Assembly: GCA_963930645.1 (NCBI GenBank)
Contig: OZ005648.1
Coordinates: 196,733,542 to 196,797,541, forward strand
Source of the DNA: Salticus scenicus
Lineage: Eukaryota; Arthropoda; Arachnida; Araneae; Salticidae
Direction: 5' to 3'
DNA length: 64,000 nucleotides
Shown: positions 20,690-32,114 of the stretch, piece by piece
Layout: each line of letters opens with the position of its first letter
Numbering within the stretch: the first letter of the stretch is position 1
Notes under the pieces: model-generated
What the model was told of the DNA's origin: nothing
The model's database searches: none
Seen by the model: only the letters and a program-made list of their open reading frames with translations
Program-made: the position numbers and the translations under genes

Positions 20690-23600
20690 TAGGGTGAGAG
20701 GGGGTAAATCGGTGGAAAATTTACTTTTTTTTTTTTTTTTTTTTAATTATGCTCATACTTTCAATAGTTTTCACATTAAAAAAATCATTACAACAGGGCA
20801 GTTCATTACCGTATCACGCTGAGATAGTTTTAAAATAAAAAAATAAATTTTACTCAAAAAAAAAAAAAAAAAACATTTATTTTATTTATTTATTTATTTA
20901 TTTATTTATCTCCAATTTATTCCACGTGGTGTAATTTGGAGGTATGGCTAAGCCCTATTCAGGTTGATGTAAAAAAGTTGGAGTAAAGTATAGTGCTCAA
21001 ACAACGATTAAAAGCTTTACAGAAAACATACTTCCATTTAAAAACAAGAACGGAAAATTATGCGGTGCGCATTGATTATTAACACTTTCCAACTGTACGT
21101 ACTTGTTGCATCGTATAAATTTCAATCTTCTTCGCCTATGTTATCACACAACACAAATTTCCCTTTCTTATGATTTTTGTAGAATAAAGTTATTTAAATG
21201 TGATTTATAAATATATTTGTCCTAAAACAGATTGCAATGGCGTTTCTTCAGGTATCACTATATACATACTAGTCTATATGGACCTATTAATGCGATTTTA
21301 AATGGGGACCTTCCATAGTGAAATGAATAACATATATCTTTTTTTTTTTATTATTCTGAAAATATTTATAGGCGCTGGAGGCGGAAAGACTGACACATAG
21401 ACAAATGGACATTCGGACAGACAGATACTTATCCTATTCACACTTAAAAAATGTTGATAACGCTTAATGTAAACGAAAATGCAATTCCAGCAAATTTCCA
21501 GTAAAAGCGCTTAATGTAAATGAATATTTCTGTGTAGCCTTGTAAATATAATGCTAATCAAACGACATTCTATAAAAAGCATTTTTTTATGCATACAAAT
21601 AACATATTTCAATTTCATTAAGATTTGTGCAAAATTAAGTTATCAAAATTTCGTTTATAGAAATACTTCTTATAGAATACAATGCTTTTGAATAATTCCA
21701 GGTGTCCACAAACCAGAGGTGGTATTTACTCCATTTTCTTTAGAAAACATCTAGTGATGAGCTCGAATAACAAAATAAGGTGTGAAAAAAAGGTGTGAAA
21801 ATTTCAATTTCATTAAGATATGTCCAAAGTAAGGGTATGAAAATATGGTTTATCGTAATACATATTGTAAAGAACGCAATGCTTTGAAAACTTTTCTGGT
21901 GTCCCTATACACAAACCATGAGAGCTATGAACTCCATTTTCAATAGGAAACATCCGATAGGGAATTTGAATAACATGTATCAGTTCCAACGAAATTCCAT
22001 AAATATTTACGAGAGTTAGAGCACAGGCAGACGGACAAACAGACAGACAAGTTGAAATCATTAACACTTTACAACCATCTTGGAAAGTGTTAAAAGTTGT
22101 TAGAAAGTGTTAAAACGCTTAATGTAAATGAAAATGCAATTTCAGGAAATTTCCAATAAAATAAATCCCTGAATATTTTTGCGTTGTCCTGTAAATCTTA
22201 ATAATATTCATACTATATTCTATAGAACACATTCTTTTGTACGTATGAATAACATGTTTTAATTTCATCAATATTTGTGCAAAATAAAGTTATTAAAATT
22301 TGGTTTATAGAAATACCTCTAATAGAACGCAATGCTTTGGAATACTTTCATGTGCCCCTGTACATAAACCGTTGGGGATATTTACTTCATTTTCTATTGA
22401 AAACATCTGGTAGTGAACTTGAATAACATATCAATTTCATTAAGATTTGTGCGAAGAAAAGGTATGAAAATATGGTTTAACCTCTAATACCTCTCGTATA
22501 GAACGCAATGCTTTTGAAAACTTTCAGGTATCCCTGTACACAAACTATGAGAGGTATGTATTCCATTTTCAATAGGGAACATCCGATAGTAAATTTAAAT
22601 AACATATATCAGTTTCAAGATATTCTATAAATATTCACGGGAGTTAGAGCGCGGAGGACAGACAGACAAACAAACCGGGGTCATTGACACGTTTCAACCC
22701 TGTTGAAAAGTTTTAAAAATAGTAATGATAATAATAATACTTCAAAAAATGCGGTTAAAAATAAAAATTGCCAATTCTGACCATTTTTGCTTTGTTCAGG
22801 CCTCTTCATCAAAGACATAAAATATATAATTGATGTTGCTATAATTTGCTAACTAGCAGATTTGGATTAAAAAAAAAAAACCTCATTCTTTTCAAATACT
22901 TTTACAGAATTTTTTTTAGAAACATAAAGAAATTAACAAAATCGGTTATTCTAGATGTAAACAAATTAAGTAAATTTATTACTTTAAAATTAAGAAATGT
23001 ATTTATAAAAAAAAAAAAAATTAAAAATACAATAGTTGACCATGTTTTAAACCTATATAAGCTTTAAAACAAACATGGCAAGTGTTCACATTTGTTGTAC
23101 AATAATGCCTTACTGTAGTCCGCTTCAGTAAGACCGATATGTTTAAAACTGACTTAATCAACATCCAAATTAAGCGAAGGAATGAAAGGAAATGCTTTAA
23201 TCACGCTGTTTATAACATTTTGAAATAATTCTAAATAAAAATGGATTGAAAGTAATAATTAAAACTTCCATCAATTTTTTCACATGGGGTGATTTGGAGG
23301 TAAAATTTTCAATCCCCAGCCTCTATGTACCCTGTAACATAAAAAAATAATTGCATATAAATAATTATAGCTTAGGATATATTTTTTCTTGTAATAACCC
23401 CTTTCGCCATTTTTTCAAAATCTGTGTGGTCTAGAGCATGTTTTGTTTTATAAAGACGAACATAATTTATGGTTCACAAAAAAATAAATAAATAAATAAA
23501 TAAATAATAAAAAAGATATACACTTTTTTTTTTCTATTTTTGTATGCAATAGTTATTTGAACATAAATATTTTTTTATCATTAAGAAAAGTATAACAATA

Positions 23601-23690
23601 TTTTGTCATTATTAAAATTTATTTAATAAATTAAAAAAAGGGTTAAACATTTTTTTTTAATTTACCACCGATTTACCCCATTTTACCCTA
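20690..23690. mobile_element. TIR element with GGGGTAAATCGGTGG ends
   Basis: The left end reads TAGGGTGAGAGG-GGGTAAATCGGTGG. The right end is its inverted match, CCACCGATTTACCCC...TACCCTA. A related internal motif occurs in the same orientation at about 20923 (GTGGTGTAATTTGGAGGTA) and 23284 (ATGGGGTGATTTGGAGGTA). The 3-kb interior has no transposase and is filled with another dispersed repeat. The superfamily is not assigned. Confidence 0.65.
21445..22730 (+). repeat. Tandem pair of a ~650-bp dispersed repeat
   Basis: Two copies start near 21470 and 22112 with CGCTTAATGTAAAYGAAAAT. Each includes subunits with GTGTCCCTGTACACAAACCATG-like sequence and ends in GAGTTAGAGCRCRG and CAGACAGACAA. 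Inverted copies lie at 30356-31330 and 31390-31925. The 84-codon minus ORF here is part of the repeat. Confidence 0.8.
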
Positions 23691-24137
23691 ATTAAAAATA
23701 AAATACATTTTCAGGACATCACAAAAGTAATTTACATTAGAGGTTAAAAAATGTGGTCGTTATCACAGTTGGAAAATGTTTCATAATCAATTCAAAACGC
23801 ATAATTTTTCTTTGTTGTTAGAAAATTATAATAAATAAGCATATGGATATTTACATCAGGGACGTTAAAAAACATCAAAGATGTAATCTAAATCTTTCTG
23901 ATGAAATATAAACAGCCTTTTATTTTGGCCATGTTAGTATTTTTGCGTAACAGTTTTCTCTTGAAAAATCTTCTTTCCAATCAGCTTTCTATTAATACAT
24001 GGACATGCATGCAATTTTCTACTTGGCTAATTTAGCACAGAAGGCTATGGATTTTAGAAAATTTTCTTAGATTTTTCGTTTGATCTGTGTCAATTTTAAA
24101 GATAATATTTAGTGATAGTGAATCAAAAAAAGTAAAG
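23691..24137. other. Upstream flank of the first Gly/Tyr-rich gene
   Basis: It is AT-rich and holds no repeat that I recognise. Distal regulatory sites could lie here, but I cannot identify any. Confidence 0.5.
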
Positions 24138-24173
24138 AACAATCAAGCATAAAATTTTTTTAGTGTATAAAAG
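24138..24173 (+). promoter_or_regulatory. Core promoter of gene A: shared 17-mer plus TATA box
   Basis: AACAATCAAGCATAAAA (24138-24154) is followed 11 nt later by TATAAAAG (24166-24173). The same 17-mer stands 8 nt upstream of the TATA box of the paralogue at 58521-58537. Transcription would start about 28-38 nt downstream of the TATA box, giving a leader of about 55-65 nt. The 17-mer is a candidate binding site for a factor that co-regulates the two genes; this is inference from conservation between the copies. Confidence 0.8.
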
Positions 24174-24259
24174 GGCGAAGTCTTTGTAATGTTTACTTAA
24201 CTCAATTATTTAACGAATTTTCAAATTTCAGTTGAATTCAAATCCTTTATCCAGTGACA

Positions 24260-24274
24260 ATGATGAAGGCTATG
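24260..24274 (+). CDS. Gene A coding exon 1 (MMKAM)
   Basis: ATGATGAAGGCTATG is followed directly by the consensus donor GTAAGT. The context TATCCAGTGAC-R-ATGATG is the same in the paralogue. This 5-codon exon supplies the start of the signal peptide and joins exon 2 at 26890 in phase 0. The intron is 2,615 bp and holds two SINE-type insertions and one Helitron-type insertion. A very short first coding exon that splits the signal peptide is common in arthropod cuticle-protein genes. The start could be either of the two adjacent ATGs. Confidence 0.85.
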
Positions 24275-24689
24275 GTAAGTTATAAAAATCTTGGTTTATG
24301 TGAATATAGTTGTTTCTGCATAATATATATATATATAAAATCTTTTATGTATCATTTATGTAAATATAAATAAATAACTAAAACTATACAATCAGCTTTT
24401 CTCTAATATTATATTACTGCAAAACTGTAAGTTCAAAAATACTTAACTTTGATATTTAAAGTATTTAAGAAAAAATATTAATTTAGCAACGAAAAAAATT
24501 TAACAATTTTTAAATTCATGCACTTTTTTCTTTCTTTTTTTTTTTTTTTTTTTTGTTAAGATCGTAATCGCAAATATATATATTCAATATTAAATCAAGT
24601 TGAAGTAGCTAATGTAACTGAATGGTATCATAAATTACGCTTTTATTGTAATTTGATTCTCCTAATTTATACTTTGAAATATATTGCCA

Positions 24690-24930
24690 TGCCACTCATA
24701 CGGTGTGGTTGTTACCATCCCAGTCTTTCCCATACAGTAGTTCCCGGGTTCGAATCCCAGACAAAGGCATGGATATGTGCCCTATGCTTAGGGGTAGCAA
24801 CAGCCGACATTTGGGTTTTCCTTCACAAATGGCCAGTCATTCGGCGACTCCCGGCCAATGCTTAGTTGCAAGTGTCGCGCCGTTAAGATACGTATAAATG
24901 GCATACAGTTAAATAAAAAGAAAAAAAAAA
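24690..24930 (+). mobile_element. tRNA-derived SINE in intron 1 of gene A
   Basis: A perfect B box (GGTTCGAATCC at 24747-24757) follows an A-box-like segment near 24704, at tRNA-like spacing. The body ends in GTTAAATAAAAAG and a 10-base A run. No clear target duplication was found. The overlapping ORFs are not genes. Confidence 0.75.
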
Positions 24931-24953
24931 TCGGTATAATTAATAAGACTGTA

Positions 24954-25695
24954 TCTATACTAATAAAAGAAAGTGTTTATTTGTGTGTGTGCGACGTACA
25001 GAAGAAACTACTGCACGTATAGTTCTCAAAACAAAATTTTCAGATAAAGGAATGGGCGCAGTTTTGCAACATACAGAAATATTTTCGATATTCTTCTTGG
25101 ATTTTTGAAAAGTTATATTTTATGTGATTTTTTGCTTTTTTTTTTTCCGGATATTTTTCGTTGAGATGTAATTTCAAGCTGATGTCATATATATATATAT
25201 ATAAAATGTGCTATTTTTTTAAACTAAAAAGAATCATTTACTTACACATATTACATAAAAAAAATTTTAAATCAAACATGTATAATAAAAATTTTCTGAC
25301 AAAATTGGTCATAAATAGGTCTAAAATTATCAAACATACTTTTTGGTGATAATAAAAATACATAAATATGCATTTTCCTTATTTATTTACATTTTTCATT
25401 AATCAATTCTCTAAAGTTCTTTCTTGATTTTATCATCTGCAAACTAATGAAATGTAAATTTAGTTTATTAAAAAAATTAACCGTGTTTCTAATATGCATA
25501 GGGAAACTCAAATAAATATATCTTTTGCATTTCACGGCTGTATATCACGGTATTTGTCCATGTTTTTAATTTGGCTAAAATACTTGCCAATAGAAATATA
25601 TATATATTTTTAATGTTTCATTTATTTATTTATTTATTTATTTTGAAAATTATTATTAAAATTAACTGACCAGCGAAGAGGACAAAGCCTGCTAG
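24954..25695 (+). mobile_element. Helitron-type element 2 in intron 1 of gene A
   Basis: It starts TCTATACTAATAAAAG after a host A and ends CAGCGAAGAGGACAAAGCC-TGCTAG before a host T. The ends match those of elements at 6920-9828 and 45578-47721. It is 742 bp and non-coding. Two substitutions (GAGGAC for GCGGGC) weaken the terminal hairpin. Confidence 0.78.
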
Positions 25696-26295
25696 TTGCT
25701 ACCATTTCCATAAAAAAAAAAACAAAAAAAAAAAAAAAAAAAAAAAAAACTTGATTCATTTGAAAACCCACTATAAATTAATATAAGGAAAGATTATGTA
25801 TACATATCAAATATATCTAAAATAAAATAGTAATTTTAATAATTAGAACAATTTTAATGATTAGCTATGCCAAAGGAATCAAATATAAAGAGAATATGAA
25901 CAATACAAATTATGTAACCAATATTGTTGTTACATCTATATTAATATTATTAATTCACTAAATAATGCATTGTATATTTTTATTCTCAATATCATAAGGC
26001 AGGAAAGGCATTTACAAGGTTCGAGCTTTTTAACAAATTTCAATGAAAAATTTAGAATACTTTAAAATAAAATTTATAATTTTGAATATAAGAAACATTT
26101 AAAAATAATCCGAATATATATATATCGGCTAATTAATTGAAAACTGATTTTAAATTGATTCAGATTTTATATTGATAATAATCTTAGCTGGGTTTGTAGA
26201 TTTGGAACGTTTGTAGATACAAATTTACTCATTTTTAACTTAAAAATACAAAAAATAAAAATAAAAAAATCTTAAATGATAATATTCTTAGTTAT
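25696..26295. other. AT-rich intron sequence
   Basis: A long A run with one C interruption lies near 25711-25749. Nothing else is recognised. Confidence 0.6.
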
Positions 26296-26308
26296 ATTAT
26301 TATATATT

Positions 26309-26703
26309 AAAGGCCGCGGTAGCCAGGTCGGTAAGAGCAGCGAGTTCGTGATCGAAAGACTGCAGGTTCGGTTCTCGAGCCGACCGAAGACCGTCGTGTA
26401 CGCTAATGGCGACTGGTGCACGTTAAATTCCGTCGTGGTCGCAAAGTCCTCCAAGTTCCCATCAAAAATTATACCTTTGGCGGTACCGGAACATGGGTTT
26501 AACTCGCTCTGCTCTGGATCAAAATTCGAGTCCCTGTTGTCTGGCTGGTGCTGCCATCTTTCACCAGCTTCTGGAGCTAAAGTCATTCTTCCTCCCTATG
26601 AGGCGCTCCTAATAACGGAAGACGCACCCCTCATGCCTTAAAATATCCGGATAGTTCCACTACCGGGGCTCGGAATTTCCGAGTGGCACACGACAACAAC
26701 AAC
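26309..26703 (+). mobile_element. tRNA-derived SINE with perfect 13-bp target duplication
   Basis: GGCCGCGGTAGCCAGGTCGG begins a tRNA-like head with A box near 26320-26336 and a diverged B box (GGTTCGGTTCT) at 26365-26375. The GC-richer body of about 300 bp ends in an ACAACAACAAC-type tail. ATTATTATATATT stands on both sides (26296-26308 and 26704-26716), which fixes the ends. The 121- and 104-codon ORFs over it are not genes. SINEs of this style are familiar from spiders; that link is from memory. Confidence 0.9.
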
Positions 26704-26889
26704 ATTATTATATATTGTATGCCTACAAGACTTAATAATGCTTTTCATTATATTAAATTATTGGTGCAATATATATCTAAAATACCCTAAGTGTTCAATA
26801 AAGGTTTTTGTACTGCAAAGACAGTAAATTTTACGCTTCATAAAACAGTTAAACTAAATAAATGAAATAAATTATCTCTTTTTTTTCAG

Positions 26890-27174
26890 CTTTTGTTGTT
26901 GGCCACTCTGGCCGTTGTTCGTGCCTCTGGTGTTGTTGCTCCAGTGGTTGCTCCAGTTGCACCTATCGCTTACGATTATGGAACAACCATTCTGGATGGC
27001 TCTTTCCAACAAAGCAGAGTGACTGGATATGCCGGACTCGGATATGGACTTGGATATTCTGGACTTCTTGGATACAGAGGTCTCGGACCATACTATGGTA
27101 ACTTTGGAAGATATTACGGAGGGTTGTATGGAGGATTTCTCCCTGGTTATGGTTTTGGAGGCTACCTTTATTAA
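26890..27174 (+). CDS. Gene A coding exon 2: secreted Gly/Tyr-rich protein, 99 aa in total
   Basis: The exon starts after a T-rich acceptor ending TTTTTTCAG and runs to a TAA at 27172-27174. With exon 1 it encodes 99 residues. Residues 1-17 form a signal peptide (MMKAMLLLLATLAVVRA, likely cleaved before SG). Then comes an Ala/Pro/Val stretch (VVAPVVAPVAPIAYDYG), followed by a Gly/Tyr-rich domain with GYxGL repeats and the core YRGLGPYYGNFG and GFLPGYGFGGY. There is no Cys in the mature part. The product is expected to be secreted and structural, for example in cuticle or another extracellular matrix or a glandular secretion. The composition resembles small Gly/Tyr-rich cuticular or shematrin-like proteins, but no chitin-binding RR consensus is present, so the exact role is open. 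The paralogue at 58.6-60.7 kb shares the signal peptide and core, lacks the Ala/Pro/Val stretch, and differs at the C-terminus. Confidence 0.88.
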   Translation, partial: LLLLATLAVVRASGVVAPVVAPVAPIAYDYGTTILDGSFQQSRVTGYAGLGYGLGYSGLLGYRGLGPYYGNFGRYYGGLYGGFLPGYGFGGYLY

Positions 27175-27195
27175 AATTATTGACTAATAATACAA

Positions 27196-27252
27196 GTAAG
27201 TTCCTTAGTCAATAGAGTTGGTGTAAAAATTTGAACAATTTCATACAATAAA
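27196..27252 (+). promoter_or_regulatory. Gene A 3' end: donor-like site and poly-A signal
   Basis: Twenty-one nt after the stop is ACAA/GTAAGT (GT at 27196), at the same place as the 3' UTR intron donor of the paralogue. AATAAA follows at 27247-27252. No convincing third exon was found downstream, so the transcript may simply end after this signal, or the partner exon may have been lost or displaced by the inserted repeats. Confidence 0.6.
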
Positions 27253-27316
27253 TAGAAAATTTTTGTTTTTAACGAAGGTTTCAGGTATTCTTGTTTTCAA
27301 AGAAAATAATAATAAG

Positions 27317-27352
<36 letters not shown>

Positions 27353-27469
27353 TTTTATATACCATGTTTTTAAATTTTCGGTTGAATCATATAAACTTTA
27401 CAATTCCATGCGTATTAATAAATACTTAATTTTTTTTTTAATTAACCCATCGACGTGAAAGGAAATGAT

Positions 27470-28035
27470 CAAATTAAAATAAAGAGAGCAATTATAGGAA
27501 ATTTTCAAACATTTATTAATTGAATAAAAGTATTAAAAGGATGCATTGTCATCGTGTTCTTAGCTATTCTAAAAGTTTCAAATGTCTGGTTTGTCGGAAA
27601 TGTATAGCTACAGAACTATATTAGCACTTTATCAATGTGTATAAAATTTTTAAAGTGATAATGACGTCAATTTTTGTGGGATGCATAATTTAATTTTTTA
27701 CAATCTCTTATAGTTCACGTTTGAGTAAATGTATTTATTTTCTTACCGAAAAAAATGAACTCCTAATTTTTTTTTTTTTTTTTTTTTTTTTTTTGCGATA
27801 ATTAAATCATAAATAAAACTTAAATGGCTAATTTTAAAGCTATTATAAGGTTACTCTTTTCGCATTTTATTAATAAATTAAAAGAAAACATTTATTAATT
27901 GAATAAAAGTATTAAACGAATGCCTTTTCATCGTGTTCTGAGCTATTCTAAAAATTTCAGTCTAGTTAGTCGAGAAGTTAGTTAAAAATCGATTGCAAGA
28001 TTTGTACTGGGCAAACAAACAAACAAGAAAGAGAG
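27470..28035 (-). repeat. Dispersed repeat D, inverted copy
   Basis: It is the reverse complement of the repeat at 44760-45300, with shared landmarks such as AATGACGTCAATTTTTGTG and AGCTATTCTAAAAGTTTC. A partial second copy overlaps its left end. Confidence 0.75.
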
Positions 28036-28606
28036 TTCATAAAAACATAGCAAAATCATATTTTTAAGGAATGAGTAGTCATGTTTTTAAATATTGAATC
28101 ACATTTATAAAAATGTAAAAAGCATTACCCTTTTAATTAGCACTTTCTATACATATATATATATTTAAATAAAATGCCAAAATTTTACAATTATGAAACA
28201 TTTTAATGTTCTTTTGTTGCAAAAATACTATAACCTTCTTAACTTTTTTTAAATGCAAATGTACTACATATTAAAATATGTTTATATTGAGGGAGATAGT
28301 TCATTGTTTTATATTGCGAGCGAATTTTCCAATGAATTCTTGTTTCGTTTAAAATTATTTAAATTAATGAAATTTATCAGAAGAGATTAAATATCGTATT
28401 TCACTTTAGAAATAAATCAAACTGTAGAGATCATTTTTGACACAATTTTCAAATATTTAATTTAAAATGCTTGATAAAGCACTAAAATAAACATGATTAA
28501 ATGCAATATTAAAAATAAAATTACTGAGACAGAGAGCACAGTAGGAACAGAATTATTATTATTATATTTTTATTATTATTATAGAACTTTTATTCTATTT
28601 CAGAAA

Positions 28607-28636
<30 letters not shown>
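28036..28636. other. AT-rich non-coding stretch
   Basis: It ends in (ATT)n near 28553-28582 and (AT)n near 28615-28642. No gene is seen. Confidence 0.65.
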
Positions 28637-28646
<10 letters not shown>

Positions 28647-28658
28647 CAAAATAGAATG

Positions 28659-28689
<31 letters not shown>

Positions 28690-29632
28690 ATCAACATATG
28701 TAACTGAAGAGGAGCGGAAGAAAAAATGGAGACAAAAGTATCAAAATGGCAGAGGGGGAGTTGTGACCACCCCACACCGGTTAAACATGTTTTACGACCG
28801 GTCAACACTCCCGGATACCAGATACTGTGTCAAAACTCAGAATAAACATACATGAAATTGGCAAAATAAGGAATAAATCCCAAATTAACACATTTAAAAA
28901 AAAATTTATAAGAAAAACCAAATCATAATTTAAAACAACCTACAAGAAAAATCATGAAGCCATATGCCACCCATCCAACTCAATTCAAACATAGAAACTT
29001 ACAGTTAATAAAAGTTACAGTTAATGAAAGGAAGAAACTTTAAAATCGAATTGAGAAACGATTCAAAAAACGGGATTTGCAAGTAAGATAATCTAATTGA
29101 TAATATTGTTTAAGAATATTTAACAGAAAATAAAGAGGATAATTATTATCTATGGCAATTTGTATAAAATTAACTACAATTTGTAGTTAATTTTAGTTAA
29201 TTTTATACAAATTGCCATAGATAATAATTATCCTCTTTATTTTCTGTTAAATATTCTTAAACAATATTATCAATTAGATTATCTTACTTGCAAATCCCGT
29301 TTTTTGAATCGTTTCTCAATTCGATTTTAAAGTTTCTTCCTTTCATTAACTGTAACTTTTATTAACTGTAAGTTCCTATGTTTGAATTGAGTTGGATGGG
29401 TGGCATATGGCTTCATGATTTTTCTTGTATGTTGTTTTAAATTATGATTTGGTTTTTCTTTTAAAAAAATTTTTAATGTGTTTATTTGGGATTTATTCCT
29501 TATTTAACCGGAGTGGAGTGGTCACAACTCCCCCCCTGCCATTTTGATACTTTTGCCTCCATTTTTTCTTTCGCTCCTCTTCAGTTACATATGTTGATGT
29601 TTTTTTTTTTCATTCTATTTAGATTTATAATG
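28637..29632. repeat. Large palindrome with 17-nt loop
   Basis: The left arm (28637-29176) and the right arm (29194-29632) are near-identical inverted copies around a 17-nt centre. The right arm lacks about 78-81 bp that the left arm has near 28787-28866. Landmarks are CATCAACATATGTAACTGAA on the outside and TATGGCAATTTGTATAAAAT inside. Each arm carries a poly-A/T tract. ORFs of 72 and 92 codons in the two arms are the same sequence read outward and are not supported as genes. Confidence 0.92.
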
Positions 29633-29717
29633 TACATTAGCAAGGAGCAGCATTGCGCTCATCTAATGATACTTTTTGTACGTAAAATTAAAATTTACAC
29701 ATTCCTACATTTGTACA

Positions 29718-29747
<30 letters not shown>

Positions 29748-29752
<5 letters not shown>

Positions 29753-29992
29753 AATAATTTATAAAATATATTTTTAAAACCTGTAGCAAAATTATTTTTG
29801 TTAAATAGATATATTAGCGTAAAATGCATATTTTATAATTTTTTTTTTAAATTCTATTTCAGAATATATATATATATATATAAATAATTTTTAAAATATA
29901 TTTTTAAAACCTGTAGCAAAATTATTTTTGTTAAGTAAATATATTAACGTTAAATGCATATTTTATAATTTTTTTTTTTTAATTCTATTTCA

Positions 29993-30035
<43 letters not shown>

Positions 30036-30130
30036 AAAATATATTTTTTAAACCTGTAGCAAAATTATTTTTGTTAAATAAATATATTAACGTAAAATGC
30101 ACATAAAGAAAATTTAAGCAAATAAATATA
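29748..30130 (+). repeat. About 130-143-bp tandem repeat, 3 units, with (AT)n
   Basis: AACCTGTAGCAAAATTATTT recurs near 29779, 29909 and 30052. (AT)n tracts of different length separate the units, which explains the uneven spacing. Confidence 0.85.
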
Positions 30131-30355
30131 GATTTCTTAGCGAATACCCATATTATGTATATATATATATATTTTCAATTCTAAATAATCCAAATTAAAG
30201 CTATTTCTAACTGAGAGAGGTTATATCCCATTACATGTGAACTGATTACACCTGGAAACTGTCAATTAATAATACAGATTTTCTTTTCTTATTAGAGTTA
30301 ATATTATTTATTTTTTCCGTTGCATACTTTTTTTTTTTTTTTTTTTTTCATTAAA

Positions 30356-31330
30356 ACTTTCCAAAATAGTTGAAAAATGTTTATGACTGAGGTTTTGTCT
30401 GTCCGTCAGTCTGACTGTTCTTCCTCTAACTCCCATAAATATCAATGAAATTAATTGAAACAGGTGTGTGATATTCACATTCAGTATGGGATGTTTCTTA
30501 CTGAAAATGGGAAAAATTCCATTACTGGTTTATGTACAGGGCCAACCAAAATATTTTGAAAGCATTGCGTTCTATAAGAAGAAGTTCTATAATGCTTTAT
30601 TACATACAACAATGTTTCACGCAACTTTCATTTGAGCCAATTTTAGCTCTAATTTTTGGAAACCGAGATCCGAAAGAAGGTTGCAATAGCTGAATAAAAA
30701 AATATTCGCAAAGCTGGTTTGCACGGTGTACAGTACATGTCAAGGGACAGCTACATATCGCTCTTTTAGCGGGGACGACGTGAGAGAGCGAAGCGAACAA
30801 CGGTGAAGGAATTCCCGGCGGCGCTGTCTTTTCTCGGCAAGTAAGGCGCTTTCTTCTCTTTGACTTATCACAGTAGGAAAAGTTGCTCGTACCAACAACT
30901 TTTTCAGACTAGCCAGAAAAAATTGTTCGTATTCCCAGTTTCCATTACACTGAGCGTTGAGGTGATTTGAGCCAACAAAACTGGCTCAAATTAACAATTG
31001 ACTCAAAAATTGTTCAAAAACTCGTTGTGTTTAATAGGAGCAGTCGTTATATTTTAATACTTTTATTTTGCATAAATCGTAATAAAATTTACATAGATTA
31101 TTATTATTATTTAATTGCTTACATATTTTATTATATCATATAAATTACATATATTATGCGCAGTAAAGGGTTTTCTACAGGATAAAAATCAAGATTTAAA
31201 CGGTCATACAAAAATATTTAGATACATTAATGACTATGATTGAAAACTGTTGAAATTGCATTTTCGCTTGCATTAAACGTTTTTAACGCTTTCTAACAAT
31301 GTTTAAATCTGATTATGATTTGAATTAGTC
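30356..31330 (-). repeat. Inverted copy of the 21.4-22.7 kb dispersed repeat, interrupted
   Basis: Read on the minus strand it matches that repeat, for example TAGAACGCAATGCTTTCAAA, GGGAGTTAGAGGAAG and GCGAAAATGCAATTTCAAC. A foreign GC-richer block lies in it at about 30600-30960. Confidence 0.72.
30690..30870. other. GC-richer island of unknown nature
   Basis: This block contains GCGGGGACGACGTGAGAGAG and CCCGGCGGCGCTGTC and is the most GC-rich non-repeat stretch in this part of the window. No ORF with good context is present. A donor-like GCAA/GTAAGG lies near 30840. It might be a fragment of another element or a lost promoter; I cannot decide. Confidence 0.4.
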
Positions 31331-31389
31331 TATCGATCTATCTTTCTGCCCATCTTATTCCCACCTCTTCATCTGTCCGTATGACTGAC

Positions 31390-31925
31390 CATCATTTTTT
31401 TCACCGCAGTCTGGCATCCTTTAATATTTTCAAAATTTCTCCAAACAGATTTATATTAATCAAATTCACTATAGCAGGTTTCCCATTTAAAATAATTTAA
31501 ATACCAAAACTGATTTGTGTACAGGAAAACCCAATATAATGCTAATACACTGTATTATATGAGAGGCATTTTTAAAACCATATTTAAATAACTTTGTACA
31601 GCACAAATCATAATGAAATTCACATTTATTATTCACATAGAAAAACATATAGAAATTTTTTCTATAGAATGTGGTATGTATAGCGATAAGATTTACAGGT
31701 CCACGTAAAAATATTCAGATACATCAAGGGTTACAAGAGACAATTCCTGGAATTCTATTCCAGTTTGTGCTGAGGATTTTTTAAAACTTTCTAAAAATAT
31801 TTTAGATTGATTATGAATTCAGTTAGTTTATTTGTCTCTCTTACTGCCTGTCCGTTGTTTTATTATGTGGACAAATTGCTTTGAATGTTAAATAATGCAA
31901 CAAGTGCATAGAGTTGGAAAATGTT
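31390..31925 (-). repeat. Second inverted copy of the same dispersed repeat
   Basis: It includes TGTACAGGAAAACCCAATATAATGC-like and GAAACCTGCTATAGTG-like segments in the minus orientation, and is more diverged than its neighbour. Confidence 0.55.
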
Positions 31926-32062
31926 AATATTATATGCGAACCACACGGATTTTTGTTCTTGTTTTATATTTTATTTTCAACGATATTAAAACTCTTTGAC
32001 ATTTTTTAAATTTTCAAATAAACAAAATCTTTTTTATTTTTATTTAATTTTATTTATAGATT

Positions 32063-32114
<52 letters not shown>

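Noticed and set aside
22846..23067. 73-codon Lys-rich ORF
   Set aside because: It consists of AAA/TTT-biased codons from AT-rich sequence inside a TIR element.
26272..26641. ORFs of 121 codons (+) and 104 codons (-)
   Set aside because: They lie inside a SINE bounded by a perfect target duplication.
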